A stretch of 64,000 bases of DNA from Arion vulgaris (taxonomy: Eukaryota; Mollusca; Gastropoda; Stylommatophora; Arionidae). Shown in pieces: positions 21,961 through 33,489 of this stretch (positions within the stretch are counted from its first letter, which is position 1; each line of letters opens with the position of its first letter). The position numbers and the translations under genes were made by a program. The DNA lies in NCBI GenBank assembly GCA_020796225.1, contig CM036754.1, forward strand, positions 65,278,000 to 65,341,999, given 5' to 3'. The notes below the pieces were generated by a model. That model worked only from the letters and a program-made list of their open reading frames with translations, was not told where the DNA came from and made no database searches.

Positions 21961-22530
21961 ATCATGTTGCAAAGCTGTAAAAGCAGGCAATACTCAAACA
22001 CCAACAACCGATATGCCACCGAGCGGCGTTGAAGCCTTCACTACTAAATAAAGATTTACCTGGCTAATAAATTGTAGCTAATGGTTGGGTCGGTTCTAGG
22101 TTCAAGGTTATTCAATCCAGAACATGAATGCACTCCAGTCAAAAAGGTTACCTTTTGAAATTGAGTTTTATTAACAGCTTTGCCTCTTCTAAGCTTTTGA
22201 TGTCTTCTATTTACTTTGTACGTTTTTTTTTTTTTTAAAAAAAGCCCATCCTTTCGTTTCGTTAATAAAGCCGGAACGTAGCCGCCAGGTTTAAAGGTTT
22301 GACTTTTAAAAAAAACGTGTTCATTGATTGCAAATATACCGTGGAATAACTAAATTTCGATAAAGTTGCTTTATGCTGCCCCCATTTAAAAAAAAAACAA
22401 CTTAGAACCGCATTCCTTCTTATCTTTTTCAACTTTCAACTCCAACGGAGCACAGGTCTTCAACAAACTTCTTCTAGCCCTCCCTCTCTCTTGCCATCTC
22501 TTCCCATGTCTTGCCTATCCTTTTACTATC
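21961..22530. other. Intron sequence, nothing recognised
   Basis: AT-rich with several short A or T runs. No repeat family or open frame worth calling. Confidence 0.5.
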
Positions 22531-22531
22531 A

Positions 22532-22785
22532 GTCTCACGCTCGTGTGGTGCCGGAGCCCACAAGGAAAACAAAGAATAGTACCACAGCGACCTACTAGGC
22601 ATGTCGTAAGAGGCGACTGATGTAGAGCCTAAGGAAGATACCCTAGTAAATAAAAAGCGTCGTAGAAATCAGATGTGCTGGTCTAGTTGTATAACTGACA
22701 CAATGTAAAAATCGCTCTTAGGCTCAGATCACATAGAAATCACACAGCGTGGTAAACAAGTGTCTATGAAGCGTTGGCAGAAGAT
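22532..22785 (+). mobile_element. SINE E
   Basis: Forward copy with core GGCATGTCGTAAGAGGCGAC and a GCAGAAGATAC end. Confidence 0.75.
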
Positions 22786-23410
22786 ACTACATAAATCCTA
22801 AGAAGTAACACGGATGTGTTTATTGTTTTGGTTTGCGGTGTGGATTGTGGAATAAATAAGTGCTTCCAGAAAGGTTTGGCACGTGGTTTGTCGTATTGTA
22901 AGAGTTAAGCATGCTAGCCAGTTTTAATCATCTTGGACGGTTTGCTTAAGTCTGCAATTCACCTCTTTAGAAGTAGGAACATCCAGAAGGGAACTAATTT
23001 AAGACATACAACATTTAAAATGAAATTCACAAGATAGGGGAAATGTTGGCGGCTCGTTTAAGCAATTTCTTCTTGTGCTGATAAGCTACTTTTTTTATTA
23101 TTTAACATTATTATTTGCTTTCCTTGGAGGGGTGTCTGTATTTAAAGTTCTTTTGAAGATATTTTTCACATCCTTTTGAAGTTCCGTTTTGTGTATAAAT
23201 TTACACAGTTATGGTAATGAATCGTTCGTTTAACAAAAAAATAAATAAAATGAGACGCATGCATTTTCTTGGCAGAGAAAGAGAGAAAGAGGAAGCTATT
23301 CGTTTTCTGCTCGTTAATCAGTAGATCCTAACCTGCTGCAGGTTCCGGTTCCCTTGAAGTTAATGATGTACGTGTATCATAGAAACGCGTACCCGTCTAA
23401 AGGATTTGAA
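22786..23410. other. Intron sequence, nothing recognised
   Basis: AT-rich, no domain, no repeat family seen elsewhere in the window. Confidence 0.5.
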
Positions 23411-23565
23411 AGCGAATGATTGACTTCTATGCACCGTATTTTACTCCATATGGCTTGGTCCAGTTCCGTAGAAATGGCACGTCACCTGCCGAGAGTATTG
23501 CATATAGCACGAACTCCGTAGCTCCGGCAACAATCCTAGGGATCTTATTGAAACTTTCTTCTTCT
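23411..23565 (-). mobile_element. SINE H, partial
   Basis: Reverse of the body at 1745-1900 (CCATATGGC..., AGCACGAACTCCGTAGC..., ACAATCCTAGG). Confidence 0.65.
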
Positions 23566-23569
23566 TCTG

Positions 23570-24180
23570 CGATCAACTTCTGCTATGCGACTACTCCGGT
23601 ATGTGTCATAAACAGGGCGGTGCGCTTGAGGTCTTCACCGGTTCCCCATAGTTTGTCTTGTAGTGTTGTTTCTATTGGCCAGATGTCCAATCTCTCACTA
23701 CTGAGAGCAGCGGTAGCGTAGTTGTTAGTGAACTCGCTTCTCAAGGCTGGTGGTCCGGGTTCAACTCCGCAGTGTGCGTGAAATTTTTCCCGACCGCAAC
23801 GGCTCTCAGGTCGACCCAGCCTCAACTGGGTACCAGACATGTTCTGGGAAAGTAAAGGCGGCCGGTGTGATGCTGACCACATCACCCATCGTGTGCTGAC
23901 GGTCAATGAAAATTACAGGCCTAACACTGTATTGACCTATATACCACAAGATATGAAAGGGTTCCTTTACTTTCACTACTCAGACTAGGGCAGTCTTGCA
24001 GGATGTGCTCTGGGGACTGCTTTGGTGCTCCACAGGTGCAGGCTGCCCAGTCCCTGAGACCCATTCTGTGGAGGCGTGCTATGAGACTGCAGTGTCCCGT
24101 TCTAAGTCTGAAGACTGTGGTCTATGCTTGTCTGTTTAGTGTATTTATACTGTCGTGCTCTGGGTTGTATCCTCCATTTT
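23570..24180 (-). mobile_element. LINE 3' tail (zinc-knuckle type) with nested SINE C
   Basis: Reading -, the right part encodes CGAPKQSPEHILQDCPSL, the C-terminal knuckle of a Jockey-like LINE. The left part encodes ERLDIWPIETTLQDKLWG. SINE C (23703-23972) interrupts it between perfect copies of TCACTACT (23695-23702, 23973-23980). Confidence 0.78.
23703..23972 (+). mobile_element. SINE C, full length
   Basis: The tRNA-like head GCGGTAGCGTAGTTGTTAG ... GGTCCGGGTTCAACTCC gives A- and B-box-like segments. A conserved body follows (GAGCGG-type, CATCACCCATCGTGTGCTGA). The second copy is at 46508-46995. Confidence 0.8.
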
Positions 24181-24181
24181 T

Positions 24182-24552
24182 TTAAACAATTTGAAACTTA
24201 TTGAAACAATTTGAAACTTATTGAAACAATTTGAAACTTATTGAAACAATTTGAAACTTATTGAAACAATTTGAAACTTATTGAAACAATTTGAAACTTA
24301 TTGAAACAATTTGAAACTTATTGAAACAATTTGAAACTTATTGAAACAATTTGAAACTTATTGAAACAATTTGAAACTTATTGAAACAATTTGAAACTTA
24401 TTGAAACAATTTGAAACTTATTGAAACAATTTGAAACTTATTGAAACAGTTTGAAACTTATTGAAACAATTTGAAACTTATTGAAACAATTTGAAACTTA
24501 TTGAAACAGTTTGAAACTTATTGAACCAATTTGAAACTTATTGAAACAGTTA
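24182..24552. repeat. Minisatellite, 20-bp unit, very homogeneous
   Basis: About 18 copies of TTGAAACAATTTGAAACTTA with only a few substitutions near the right end. Confidence 0.95.
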
Positions 24553-24761
24553 CATATGTTACTCGGCTCGAATTCGAACATACAACCTTCAGAATGACAG
24601 CAAATGGTGTAACCTCTTCGCCATAGAGACGCACATTGTGTGAGAGGCAGGATCATTAGTGTAACAGAATGGGGCCTGCTTGACAGTAGCATCTGTTATG
24701 AAAAACGGACAATAAAGAGACAAGCAGGGTCAATTCTAATAGCAGTGGAGATTTCTAAGAT

Positions 24762-25000
24762 GGAGATGTATTTAGCATGTATATTGTATACCAGATGGAG
24801 ATGTATTTAGCATGTGTATTGTATACCAGATGGAGATGTATTTGGCATGTGTATTGTATGCCAGATGGAGATGATTTGGCATGTGATTGTATACCAGATG
24901 GAGATGTATTTGTATGTATATGATACCAGATGGAGATGTATTTGGTATGTATATTGTATGCCAGATGGAGATGTATTTGGCATGTATATTGTATACCAGT
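24762..25000. repeat. Minisatellite, 35-bp unit
   Basis: About 7 copies of ACCAGATGGAGATGTATTTG plus GCATGTGTATTGTAT, with small deletions in the middle copies. Confidence 0.9.
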
Positions 25001-25004
25001 AGAA

Positions 25005-25640
25005 GTCTTCGCTAGTGCAGCATTCCAATGGACAGTGGATGGGAAAATAGGTCAGGATGGTCAAATGAAACATGGGGGTCTCTGTGGGGTAGAGGTTAGG
25101 TGCTCGTCTCTCGTGTCAAAGGTACCAGGTTCGCTTCCTCGTGGAGCCATCGGATATTTTCCAGAGATCCCAGATCTTAGTGTAGGTGAGATCGAGTTCC
25201 TAGTCCTACCGAAGACGGGCGATAAAACTTTCAATTTGAGCACGTAAAAGAACCTTTGGCAGTTCAAAATCGAGAAGAGCAGGTTGGAAAACCGCTGCCC
25301 GGTAAAAATTCATTAGAAAAGATTGCAAATATAATTCCTACAAAAATATCTGCACCATCTTAAAATGTCACCGGAACACTCGCTGGTGCTAGGAGTTCAT
25401 GCACTGCAGCTGAGATCTTCCTGTGTAAGAAATAGATCTGAGCACACATGGTTACTCATCGAAGTGCAATGATGATGGTCCTATCAATCAAATGAAACAT
25501 GGAGAAACCTAGAGGACTAGCACTCAGATACAACGGTAACAGACCCAGAGGACAACCACGTAAACGATGTCACGACGGAATATCTGTGGCACTAAATTCC
25601 ACCTTGTACAAAGCGCACAAATAAGCTTGCTCCATATGTC
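25005..25640 (+). mobile_element. LINE 3' tail with a nested full-length SINE D
   Basis: Host sequence 25005-25075 joins 25489-25640 to encode a tail with YNGNRPRGQPRKRCHDGI. SINE D (25076-25488, 413 bp) lies between perfect 14-bp copies of CAAATGAAACATGG (25062-25075, 25489-25502). This copy defines the full length of family D. Confidence 0.82.
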
Positions 25641-25771
25641 CCTTCCATATATGTTGCTGGGCTGTTGCCCGGTATCGTGGTCTTCTGTTCTTGCCTTTGC
25701 GGCGCTGCTACCATTGTAAAAGAAGGGAAACCCCCGTTGTAGTTCTGTAGGCATTCTGACGAAACGCGCCC

Positions 25772-25985
25772 TTTTTTTTTTCCCCCGATCCAGAAGCACT
25801 TGAGCTGAAGCTCTTCGGCTCGGTGTCATGGACATCGTAACCTTCGGCTCGGTGCCACGAACACCGTAAATCTGGGGACCTGTAGCTTTTCTGCCAGTCC
25901 GCGGAGTTGAACCTGCACTTACAGAGGACTAGTCACCCGTAGTCCAACGCGCTACGAACACGCTGGGCACGCGGGCAAACGCGCC
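25772..25985 (-). mobile_element. SINE G (tRNA-derived)
   Basis: Reversed. It starts with poly-T and CGATCCAGAAGCACTTGAG. The tRNA-like head at the right reads (on the - strand) AGCGCGTTGGACTACGGGTG ... GGTTCAACTCCGCGG. Confidence 0.82.
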
Positions 25986-26134
25986 CTTAAACTAACCTCT
26001 CTCAGGTTGTAAGATTAGTGTAATGCCACATAAGATTAACATTAATCTGTTGAAGGATAATCCTGTCCGTCTTATGATAAACTGTTCACTTGAGGATTAA
26101 ATTAATGTAGTCTTAGGATTAAGTAAGAACAACT

Positions 26135-26397
26135 GACTTCTTCTTCTTCTTCACACGCTCCATATCGACCCCTTGTTCAACCACTCTTTGTGACTTGTAT
26201 GTGATCCGAGTCTAAGAGCAATTGCACTTTGTGCCAGTTATGCGTCTACAAGTAGACCAGCACATCCGATTTCTGCGACGCTTTTTATTTACTAGAATAA
26301 CTTTCCTAGGACTCTACCTCAGTCGCCTCTTACGGCATGCCTTGTAGGTCGCAGTGTTACTATTCTTTGCTCCCTTGAGCCCGGGAACACACTGGTG
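26135..26397 (-). mobile_element. SINE E
   Basis: Full-length reversed copy, (TTC)n start to CCCGGGAACACAC end. Confidence 0.78.
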
Positions 26398-26607
26398 AGA
26401 CCATTAAAACCCTTTAGTTTGTTAATTACAGATTCATTACATGTTGCTAACCATCCTTGATAATCCTCAACTATTTTAAGACAACCGTATTAAGTGACAA
26501 TCTTTGTTTGTTCAAGGTTGGCAGTTTAGCTTCTAGACAACCGTCGAACCTGCTTGACTTCATACTTGTCTAAGCTCTGTTACCATTTGTTTGTTATGTC
26601 AGGGAGT

Positions 26608-26885
26608 AAAGTCTCTTTAAGCCGAGGCATGCACTTTCAACCTAAGGCGAACCTTATTTTGCTTTAAGCCGAGGCATGCACTTTCAACCTAAGGCGAACC
26701 TTTTTGCTTTGCCGAGGCATGCACTTTCAAGCCAAGGCGAACCTTGTTTTGCTTTAAGCCGAGGCATGCACTTTCAACCTAAGGCGAACCTTCTTTTTCT
26801 TTAGCCGGGCATGCACTTCAGCCAAGGCGAACCTGTTGCTTTAAGCCGAGGCATGCACTTTCAACCTAAGACGAATGTTGTTTTG
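26608..26885. repeat. Minisatellite, 47-bp unit
   Basis: About 6 copies built on AAGCCGAGGCATGCACTTTC and AACCTAAGGCGAACCTT, with one copy heavily gapped. Confidence 0.9.
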
Positions 26886-26914
26886 GTTATATCAGAGCGA
26901 ATCCAGTGGTATTT

Positions 26915-27065
26915 AACTGGCATATACAAGATACATACCCAATCAACCTCCCTCTTTATCTTTTAATGATGATCTCCAATAATATCATCAAGTAGCTTGT
27001 CCTAATCAGAATGTTGCCACCCTAACAGTCCTTCTGAATCTCTCAATCTCTCTCTCCATCCCCCC
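26915..27065 (-). mobile_element. LINE fragment; empty site for the 51190-51445 MITE
   Basis: Closely matches 51175-51189 joined to 51446-51560 (CATATACAAGATACATA, then the ATCATCAAGTAGCTTGTCC block), but without the MITE. The single TACAAGATA is at 26925-26933. Confidence 0.72.
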
Positions 27066-27640
27066 ACTTTCTTCTTCTTTTGTCGTCACACTGCTACCGG
27101 ATTGTTGACCAGTGTCGTGATTTTCTGTCGTCACACTGCTACCGGATTGTTGACCAGTGTCGTGATTTTCTGTCGTCACACTGCTACCGGATTGTTGACC
27201 AGTGTCGTGATTTTCTGTCGTCACACTGCTACCGGATTGTTGACCAGTGTCGTGATTTTCTGTCGTCACACTGCTACCGGATTGTTGACCAGTGTCGTGA
27301 TTTTCTGTCGTCACACTGCTACCGGATTGTTGACCAGTGTCGTGGTTTTCTGTCGCCACACTGCTACCGGATTGTTGACCAGTGTCGTGATTTTCTGTCG
27401 TCACACTGCTACCGGATTGTTGACCAGTGTCGTGATTTTCTGTCGTCACACTGCTACCGGATTGTTGACCAGTGTCGTGGTTTTCTGTCGTCACACTGCT
27501 ACCGGATTGTTGACCAGTGTCGTGATTTTCTGTCGTCACACTGCTACCGGATTGTTGACCAGTGTCGTGGTTTTCTGTCGCCACACTGCTACCGGATTGT
27601 TGACCAGTGTCGTGATTTTCTGTTTTTGTCTTGCGCTGTT
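27066..27640. repeat. Minisatellite, 45-bp unit derived from a LINE 3' end
   Basis: About 12 copies of TGTCGTCACACTGCTACCGG plus ATTGTTGACCAGTGTCGTG. The unit equals the last stretch of the adjoining LINE tail (27640-27830, -). The same segment is single-copy in the tail at 54440-54480. The 45-bp unit is divisible by three, so frames stay open on both strands. Not coding. Confidence 0.93.
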
Positions 27641-27830
27641 CTAGTGGCTTGGGTGATTGTTATTTTTGCTCTTTGACAGGATTCTACTATGCTATCAAAC
27701 CATCTTTTTCGTGGTCTTCCTCTCACCTTCTTTCCTAGTGTTCTGTTGTAGAAGATTCTGTATACTGTGGAGTTTGGATGCATTCTAATTAAGTTGCCAA
27801 ACCACTTCATTCTTTGTTTCTTCCCTCCGT
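27640..27830 (-). mobile_element. LINE 3' tail (FYNRT type)
   Basis: The - strand frame encodes KWFGNLIRMHPNSTVYRIFY and RTLGKKVRGRPRKRWFDSIV. It is 5'-truncated, and its 3' end is expanded into the array at 27066-27640. Confidence 0.8.
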
Positions 27831-28029
27831 ACTTGTTCTAAATATAGGCCTTTTAGGGGGCGCCACGGTTTCAACCTGAAACAAGAGAATAGCAGCTATT
27901 GGTTGAAACAACCATATCATCCTTCATAAACGGACGGGTCAGAACACAACTAATCTTTGCTCTTAAATCAGTTTTTGCGAGTGTGGGTCAGGACACTAGC
28001 TATTCTGTTGTAACCTTAGTAACCAACAC

Positions 28030-28262
28030 GTGTTGAGTCGTAGCCCCCGGTAACTGAAGACCGACTAGCTTAGCCGACAAATAGGAAATTCCTGTGTGAT
28101 GGGGATATTTTTATATATGTTTGGTAGAACACTAAGTGTTATTGCAATTTTACTCAATTCTTTGAGTTCATTGTTATTTATTGATGAAAAGTATTAATAA
28201 TACTGATATTCCTTATTGTTAAATTTAACTTGTGGCATAATGCTCTCATACTAGAAGCCCAT
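28030..28262 (+). repeat. Dispersed repeat: single-copy ancestor of the 67-bp array
   Basis: AGACCGACTAGCT, the GGTAGAACACTAA-like segment, TTATTTATTGATGAAA and ACTGATATTCCTTATTGTTA match 37855-38100 in order. At 38020-39025 the last part is amplified; here it is present once. Confidence 0.75.
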
Positions 28263-28309
28263 AATAATTGGAGGCATTCTTATTAAGTTGCATTCTTATT
28301 AAGTGTGTG

Positions 28310-28770
28310 AACAAGCAGACAAACTAGCTGAAGAAGGCGGTCGACTACCTCAGACTGATCTCGAGATCAGTTATGAGGAAGCCAGAACAACCATCGGCTA
28401 GCACTATAGAGACAAATGGTCAAAAGACCATCCACAGTACATGAACAGCGACGGATACTATGGTCTGTCTCGTAGTGAACAAGTTGCCATACTCCGCCTC
28501 CGTACCGGCCACAACAAGCTCCGCGCCCACATGTTTAACAAATTAAAAATTGGCACAACTAGCCTGTGCCCCTGAAAAAAAACCGGACATGATGGCTGAG
28601 CACACACTGCAAGATTGCCAATTGATAGCAGGCCTAAGAAAAGAAACCTGGCCCATAAACAGAGCTTCGTGAGAAGCTGTACGGAGGAACGGAGTCCTTT
28701 AAAACCACGGTAGCATTCATGATAAAATCTGGTTCATCAGTCTAGGCGGGGATCGAGAGAGAGAGAGAGA
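28310..28770 (+). mobile_element. 3' end of the 17004-19135 LINE family
   Basis: GAACAAGCAGACAAACTAGC through GGTTCATCAGTCTAGGCG aligns to 18665-19115. It is 5'-truncated with many changes and is followed by (GA)n. Confidence 0.78.
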
Positions 28771-28954
28771 GACTGTGTTGTTGCACCTCTAGTGTGTGCG
28801 TATTCGTTCTGTGTATACATCTCATGCAGCGCATATGGAGTGCATGCATTCTGTATAATGTGTGTGGAATACCAAGATTCACTGGCATAAAGTGGTGTGC
28901 TCAGCCAGAGCCAACTATAAACTACTGGGCCTTTGGCATTAGGTAAGAATTGTG

Positions 28955-29205
28955 GAAAATCAGACCCCAACTAGACTCCAAGGCAGCAGTAGTTCCTGCG
29001 AGCGGAAACGCGCACTGGCTTTGCCTCTGCTGGGATTTCCAGTTGTTCTGTACATTTGGGTGGGACGCACACCCTGCCTCCCTACTTGTGTGTTCTGAGG
29101 GGCATCAGCAGGCTACTAATTTTCACTTTTCGCCCCTCCTAAGAGAGATTAGCCGATCCCAACCCTGCCAGTGCAGGGCTAGGCTCAGGACACACTCCCG
29201 TACAT
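28955..29205 (+). mobile_element. Repeat family F, fragment
   Basis: CAAGGCAGCAGTAGTTCCTG, GCGGAAACGCGCACTGGCTT and TGCTGGGATTTCCAGTTGT match 20097-20170 and 52145-52215. Confidence 0.6.
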
Positions 29206-29384
29206 AACAAATAAGCAACTATAAACGTCACTATCTTTTGTAGCTCACACAGAGGTCCATGGGTTTCTTCTGTCCAGTGTTGTTTCACTGGGCCAGTGAG
29301 TGTGCCTCACTATATCATATTTATATCAGTCTTGAAGTATGTGCTCTGCAGTCTGGAGTACATGTCCACAAGACCACATCTGCT

Positions 29385-30155
29385 CATATTGTATACATGT
29401 GGTTGCAGATTCGATGGTGTCCTATTCTGGTGCGCATAGTGACAACTTGTTCCAGTCTGCTCATATTGTATACATGTGGTTGCAGAGTCGATTGTGTCCT
29501 ATTCTTGTGCGCAGAGTGACAACTTGTTCCAGTCTGCTCATATTGTATACATGTGGTTGCAGATTCGATGGTGTCCTATTCTGGTGCGCAGAGTGACAAC
29601 TTGTTCTAATCTGCTCATATTGTATGCATGTGGTTGCAGATTCGATTGTGTCCTATTCTTGTGCGCAGAGTGACAACTTGTTCCAGTCTGCTCATATTGT
29701 ATACATGTGGTTGCAGATTCGATGGTGTCCTATTCTGGTGCGCAGAGTGACAACTTGTTCTAATCTGCTCATATTGTATACATGTGGTTGCAGAGTCGAT
29801 TGTGTCCTATTCTGGTGCGCAGAGTGACAACTTGTTCCAGTCTGCTCATATTGTATACATGTGGTTGCAGATTCGATGGTGTCCTATTCTGGTGCGCAGA
29901 GTGACAACTTGTTCCAGTCTGCTCATATTGTATACATGTGGTTGCAGATTCGATGGTGTCCTATTCTGGTGCGCAGAGTGACAACTTGTTCCAGTCTGCT
30001 CATATTGTATACATGTGGTTGCAGAGTCGATTGTGTCCTATTCTGGTGCGCAGAGTGACAACTTGTTCCAGTCTGCTCATATTGTATACATGTGGTTGCA
30101 GATTCGGTTGTGTCCTATTCTGGTGCGTAGAGTGACAACTTGTTCTAATCTGCTC
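29385..30155. repeat. Minisatellite, 77-bp unit
   Basis: About 10 copies (TCTGCTCATATTGTATACAT, GTGGTTGCAGATTCGATGGT, GTCCTATTCTGGTGCGCAGA, GTGACAACTTGTTCCAG). Variants ATTCGATGGT versus AGTCGATTGT alternate. Since 77 is not a multiple of three, similar open frames recur one step shifted. Confidence 0.94.
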
Positions 30156-30164
30156 GTATTATGG

Positions 30165-30460
30165 TGGTCATACAGTGTTGAGGACCATCATCAATGCACT
30201 TCGGTGAATAATCATGAGTGCTCCGATCTCTTTCTCATACAGGAAGATCTCAGCTGCGGTGCACAAAATCCGTAGCATCGGCGAGGATTTTTTAATCTTT
30301 CTAATTAATTTTGCTCGGGCAGCAGCTTTCCAGCCTGTTCTTCTCGATTTTAAACTGCCAATGGTCCTTTTACATGCTCATCTTGAACACGGGACCTATG
30401 TATTATCGGCCATCTCCGATATGACTAGGAACTCAATCTCACTGAAATTGAAATCACCAG
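30165..30460 (-). mobile_element. SINE D
   Basis: Reversed copy with the CATCATCAATGCACTTCGGT tail junction and the GCCAATGGTCCTTTTACATG body. Confidence 0.72.
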
Positions 30461-30510
30461 GGCTTGAAACAATTATTTCCTAATTGCCCTAAAATGAAAA
30501 TGTTAAACTA

Positions 30511-31839
30511 CAAGGGGAAGTCAATAAGTAAGCCACAAATGGCTGTAGAAAAATAACTAAACATGATAACAACTTGAAACCAGTTTATTTTTATACATAC
30601 ATTGTTCCTTTAGTTCTCAACATAATGTCCACCAACATTGATGCACTTATCCCATCGTTTTATCAATCCTTCCAAACCGGCTGCATAGAACTGCGGACTC
30701 TGTTTTCTAAACCACGTTTTCACTTCACATTCAACTTCGGCGTCATTCACGAAATGTCTCCCGCCAAGGAGGGTTTTCAGTGGACCAAAGAGGTGGAAAT
30801 CGCTAGGGCTAAGTCGGGACTGTAAGGTGGATGTTCCAGAACTTCTCACCTTAGTTGGTTAATTTTCTCCTGAGTTAATCGAGCCGTATGTGGTCTGGCA
30901 TTGTCATGAAGAAGCAACACTCCTCTAGTCAGCAACGCTGGACGTTTTTTTTCGAATTGCATCATGAAGCATCGATAGAACTTCACAGTACGATTCGGAA
31001 TTCACATTGTCACCTTTCTTCATGAAATTGGTTAAAGCACTCCTGACAACCCCAGAACACAGTCAACATAACCTTCCTGCTGACTGCGTAACCTTGAATT
31101 TTTGGACACAAGGCGAAGAAGGATGTTTCCACTACATTGCAGCACGCTTTGATTCGGGCTGGTAGTGATGCACCCATGATTCATCCCCAGTAACAATCCT
31201 GTTCAGCATCTCTTCTCCTTCATCTTCGTATCGACAGAGATGATGCAAGGACAGGCCAAATCGGTTCATTTTGTGTTCTTCTTTCAATTGTCTGGGTACC
31301 CACCTTGAGCACACTTTCTTAAATTTCAATCGATCATGCATTATGCTGTATGCTGAACCATGTGAGCACCCTATTGCAGATGCTACAGAGTCTATCATTA
31401 CTCGTCTGTCACATCTAATCATCTCCTCCACCCGCTGCACTGATGCTTCTGTTGCAATCTCAACAGGACGACCAGATCGGATTTCATCAACAATTTTAGA
31501 GCGTCCTTGAGAAAATTTTTCTACCAACTATGCACCATTTTACGGGACAAACATTTGTCAGCATAAACAGGTAGCATTTCCTTATGAATGTCCTTTACAG
31601 GCAGTCCTTTTACCCACAAAAAAACGCACAACAGCACGTTGCTCTTTGGTTGTACTCTCCGTAAGTACAGTCGCCTTTTTGTTTATGCGCTGCGCATGAG
31701 CATGAGACACATAGCGCCACCTGGCGAACAGGAATATAAAGTTGGATGTTGCTGTCACCTAATGACACTTTTAGAAAACACCATCTACATTTACCTACCA
31801 TCTCACATAACTTTGTGGCTTACTTATTGACTTCCCCCG
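30511..31839 (-). mobile_element. mariner transposon, near full length (1329 bp)
   Basis: TA dinucleotides flank inverted termini CAAGGGGAAGTCAATAAGTA at the left and its near-inverse TACTTATTGACTTCCCCCG at the right (TA at 30509-30510 and 31840-31841). The length is that of a typical mariner. Confidence 0.9.
30610..31620 (-). pseudogene. mariner transposase, frameshifted
   Basis: Frame 31132-31527 (-) holds the N-terminal half: KMVHSW-like region, VEKFSQGRSKIVDEIRSGRP, the second helix-turn-helix with SVASAIGCSHGSAYSIMHDR, KKVCSRWVPRQL, and the first catalytic Asp in VTGDESWVHHY. Frame 30610-30849 (-) holds the C-terminus: LSPSDFHLFGPLK, then WFRKQSPQFYAAGLEGLIKR. Between them the frame is broken. 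All mariner landmarks are in order, but no single frame spans them, so it is probably inactive. Confidence 0.85.
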
Positions 31840-31859
31840 TATAAACGAAACTTGTAATT

Positions 31860-32280
31860 TATAAACAATTATCAACGCATATTATTTATTTAAAAAAAAA
31901 AAAAAAAAACAAGAAGAACTTTGTTGACGATATTGAGTGCTACTTGTATCCTTTGATTTGAACAACATACCAAACTTTGCCGCCGAGTGCAGTCGACTAT
32001 CCCATGATACGTCTGCTACCGACTTAGATTATCAGTCATGTTTGGGATTGGTTTTTTGTGTACAGTATCGGAGCACTTAACTATCAATAAATATGTAGTA
32101 CGATACTTCTTGTATTATCGTAAGGGCTCTTCTCAATGGCGGGAATGTCTTTGAACGTAATTGAGCCTGACAAAAAATGACTATCAATTACAGATTATAT
32201 TAGCTGTGCCTAAATCTAGTGTATCTAAGTCCGTTAGGAATTTTTTGTCCGATTCTATAAGTTCTGTGCCGTGTAAGAAG
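31860..32280. other. Intron sequence, nothing recognised
   Basis: AT-rich, with an 18-A run near 31890 that could be the tail of an unidentified retroposon. Confidence 0.45.
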
Positions 32281-32289
32281 TGGATTTCC

Positions 32290-32420
32290 TTCACTTCGGT
32301 TGTATCATTTACTTGATAAAGACCTTTTGGTTGAAATGTTGCTGTGTATTGTTTTTGTATTTTGTAAAACTACGGTACTTTGTTTTTAAGTGTTTCGCTA
32401 AATCTTGTGTCAAAGTCGCT
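32290..32420 (+). mobile_element. Penelope-like element 3' tail, copy 1
   Basis: CTTGATAAAGACCTTTTGG, TGCTGTGTATTG, TTTTGTAAAACTAC and GTGTTTCGCTA match the 3' tail of the element at 61633-62214. Non-coding. Confidence 0.7.
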
Positions 32421-32514
32421 AGGTCTGGCTACACTGTTAGTCTAGACATGTTTATTGTAGAAAATGATTTATTACGCTTCTACCAACCATGTTATTGTCG
32501 GTAGGGCTAGCTTG

Positions 32515-32570
32515 TCGCCCGTTTGTTGCCGGGTTAGCAAAAGGGAGCAAAGAATAGTAATATTTGCCGT
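32515..32570 (+). mobile_element. SINE E, 5' fragment
   Basis: TTGTTGCCGGGTTAGCAAAA and GGGAGCAAAGAATAGTAA only. Confidence 0.5.
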
Positions 32571-32639
32571 GAACATTTGTTCACATGTCTGGAGTATCGT
32601 AGAAGATCATGAGACAGTTTGGAGACGGGGAATGATCAT

Positions 32640-33100
32640 ATTCTTCTTCTTCTTTGCGTTCGTTCTTTACTACCAATTTTAATCACTCTTTGTGATATGT
32701 TTGATCTTTGCCAAGAACGTGTATATGTTGCACATTGGTTTGGTAGGCTCCTTTTTTTCCTTTTTTTGTTTGTTCCAGAAGCACTTGAGCTTTTCAGCTC
32801 TTCAGCTCGTGCCATGGACATCGTAACCCTTCGGTTCGGTGCCACGACCACCGTAAATCTGGGGAATCTGTGGCTTTTTCTGCCATCCCGGAATTGAACC
32901 CGCACACATAGAGGGATAGTCACCCGTAGTCCAACGCGCTACGAACACGCTGGGCAGACGGGCCTGGGAAAATGCGTTTAGGGGCCTGTGCATCCGATTT
33001 CAGCCAAATATCCTTAGTTGCCTCTTACGACATGCGTGGCAGGTAACAGTGGTTCTATTCTTTACACCTTAAATTTGGGCCCCGGTAACCACTCGGGCGA
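32640..33100 (-). mobile_element. SINE A interrupted by SINE G
   Basis: SINE A (-) runs 32640-32751 and resumes at about 32975-33100. Between them is a reversed SINE G (poly-T, CCAGAAGCACTTGAG, tRNA-like head at the right). Confidence 0.75.
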
Positions 33101-33177
33101 CGGGGAATGATAGCAGTGAGCCCTGCATTAGATGATATACCATTGAGCAGCACAAAAAGCCCCATCGTTCCTTGGTG

Positions 33178-33475
33178 CAAGTGCAGTCCAATTCTATCTC
33201 CGATGGAGCATGGGGCAGAAAGTTCACATACTTACCAAAGTCTTCCGTGTGACCCCTCGTGTGCTAGTGCAGTCCAATTCTATCTCCGATGGGGCAGAAA
33301 GTTCACATACTTACCAAAGTCTTCCGTGTGACCCCTCGTGTGCTAGTGCAGTCCAATTCTATCTCCGATGGAGCATGGGGCAGAAAGTTCACATACTTAC
33401 CAAAGTCTTCCGTGTGACCCCTCGTGTGCTAGTGCAGTCCAATTATATCTCCTATGGGGCAGAACGTTACATACT
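33178..33475. repeat. Minisatellite, ~86-bp unit (about 3.7 copies)
   Basis: The unit includes AGTGCAGTCCAATTCTATCT, GGGGCAGAAAGTTCACATAC and TTCCGTGTGACCCCTCGTGT. Shorter copies lack the GAGCATG insert. Confidence 0.9.
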
Positions 33476-33489
33476 TACCAAGATACCGT

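Noticed and set aside
24182..24552. Regular direct repeats resembling a CRISPR array
   Set aside because: Units are contiguous with no unique spacers, and the window is an animal intron with no Cas genes.
27006..27676. Repetitive 180-198 codon frames on both strands, resembling a repeat protein
   Set aside because: The 45-bp unit is a multiple of three and derives from a LINE 3' end, so openness is expected by arithmetic.
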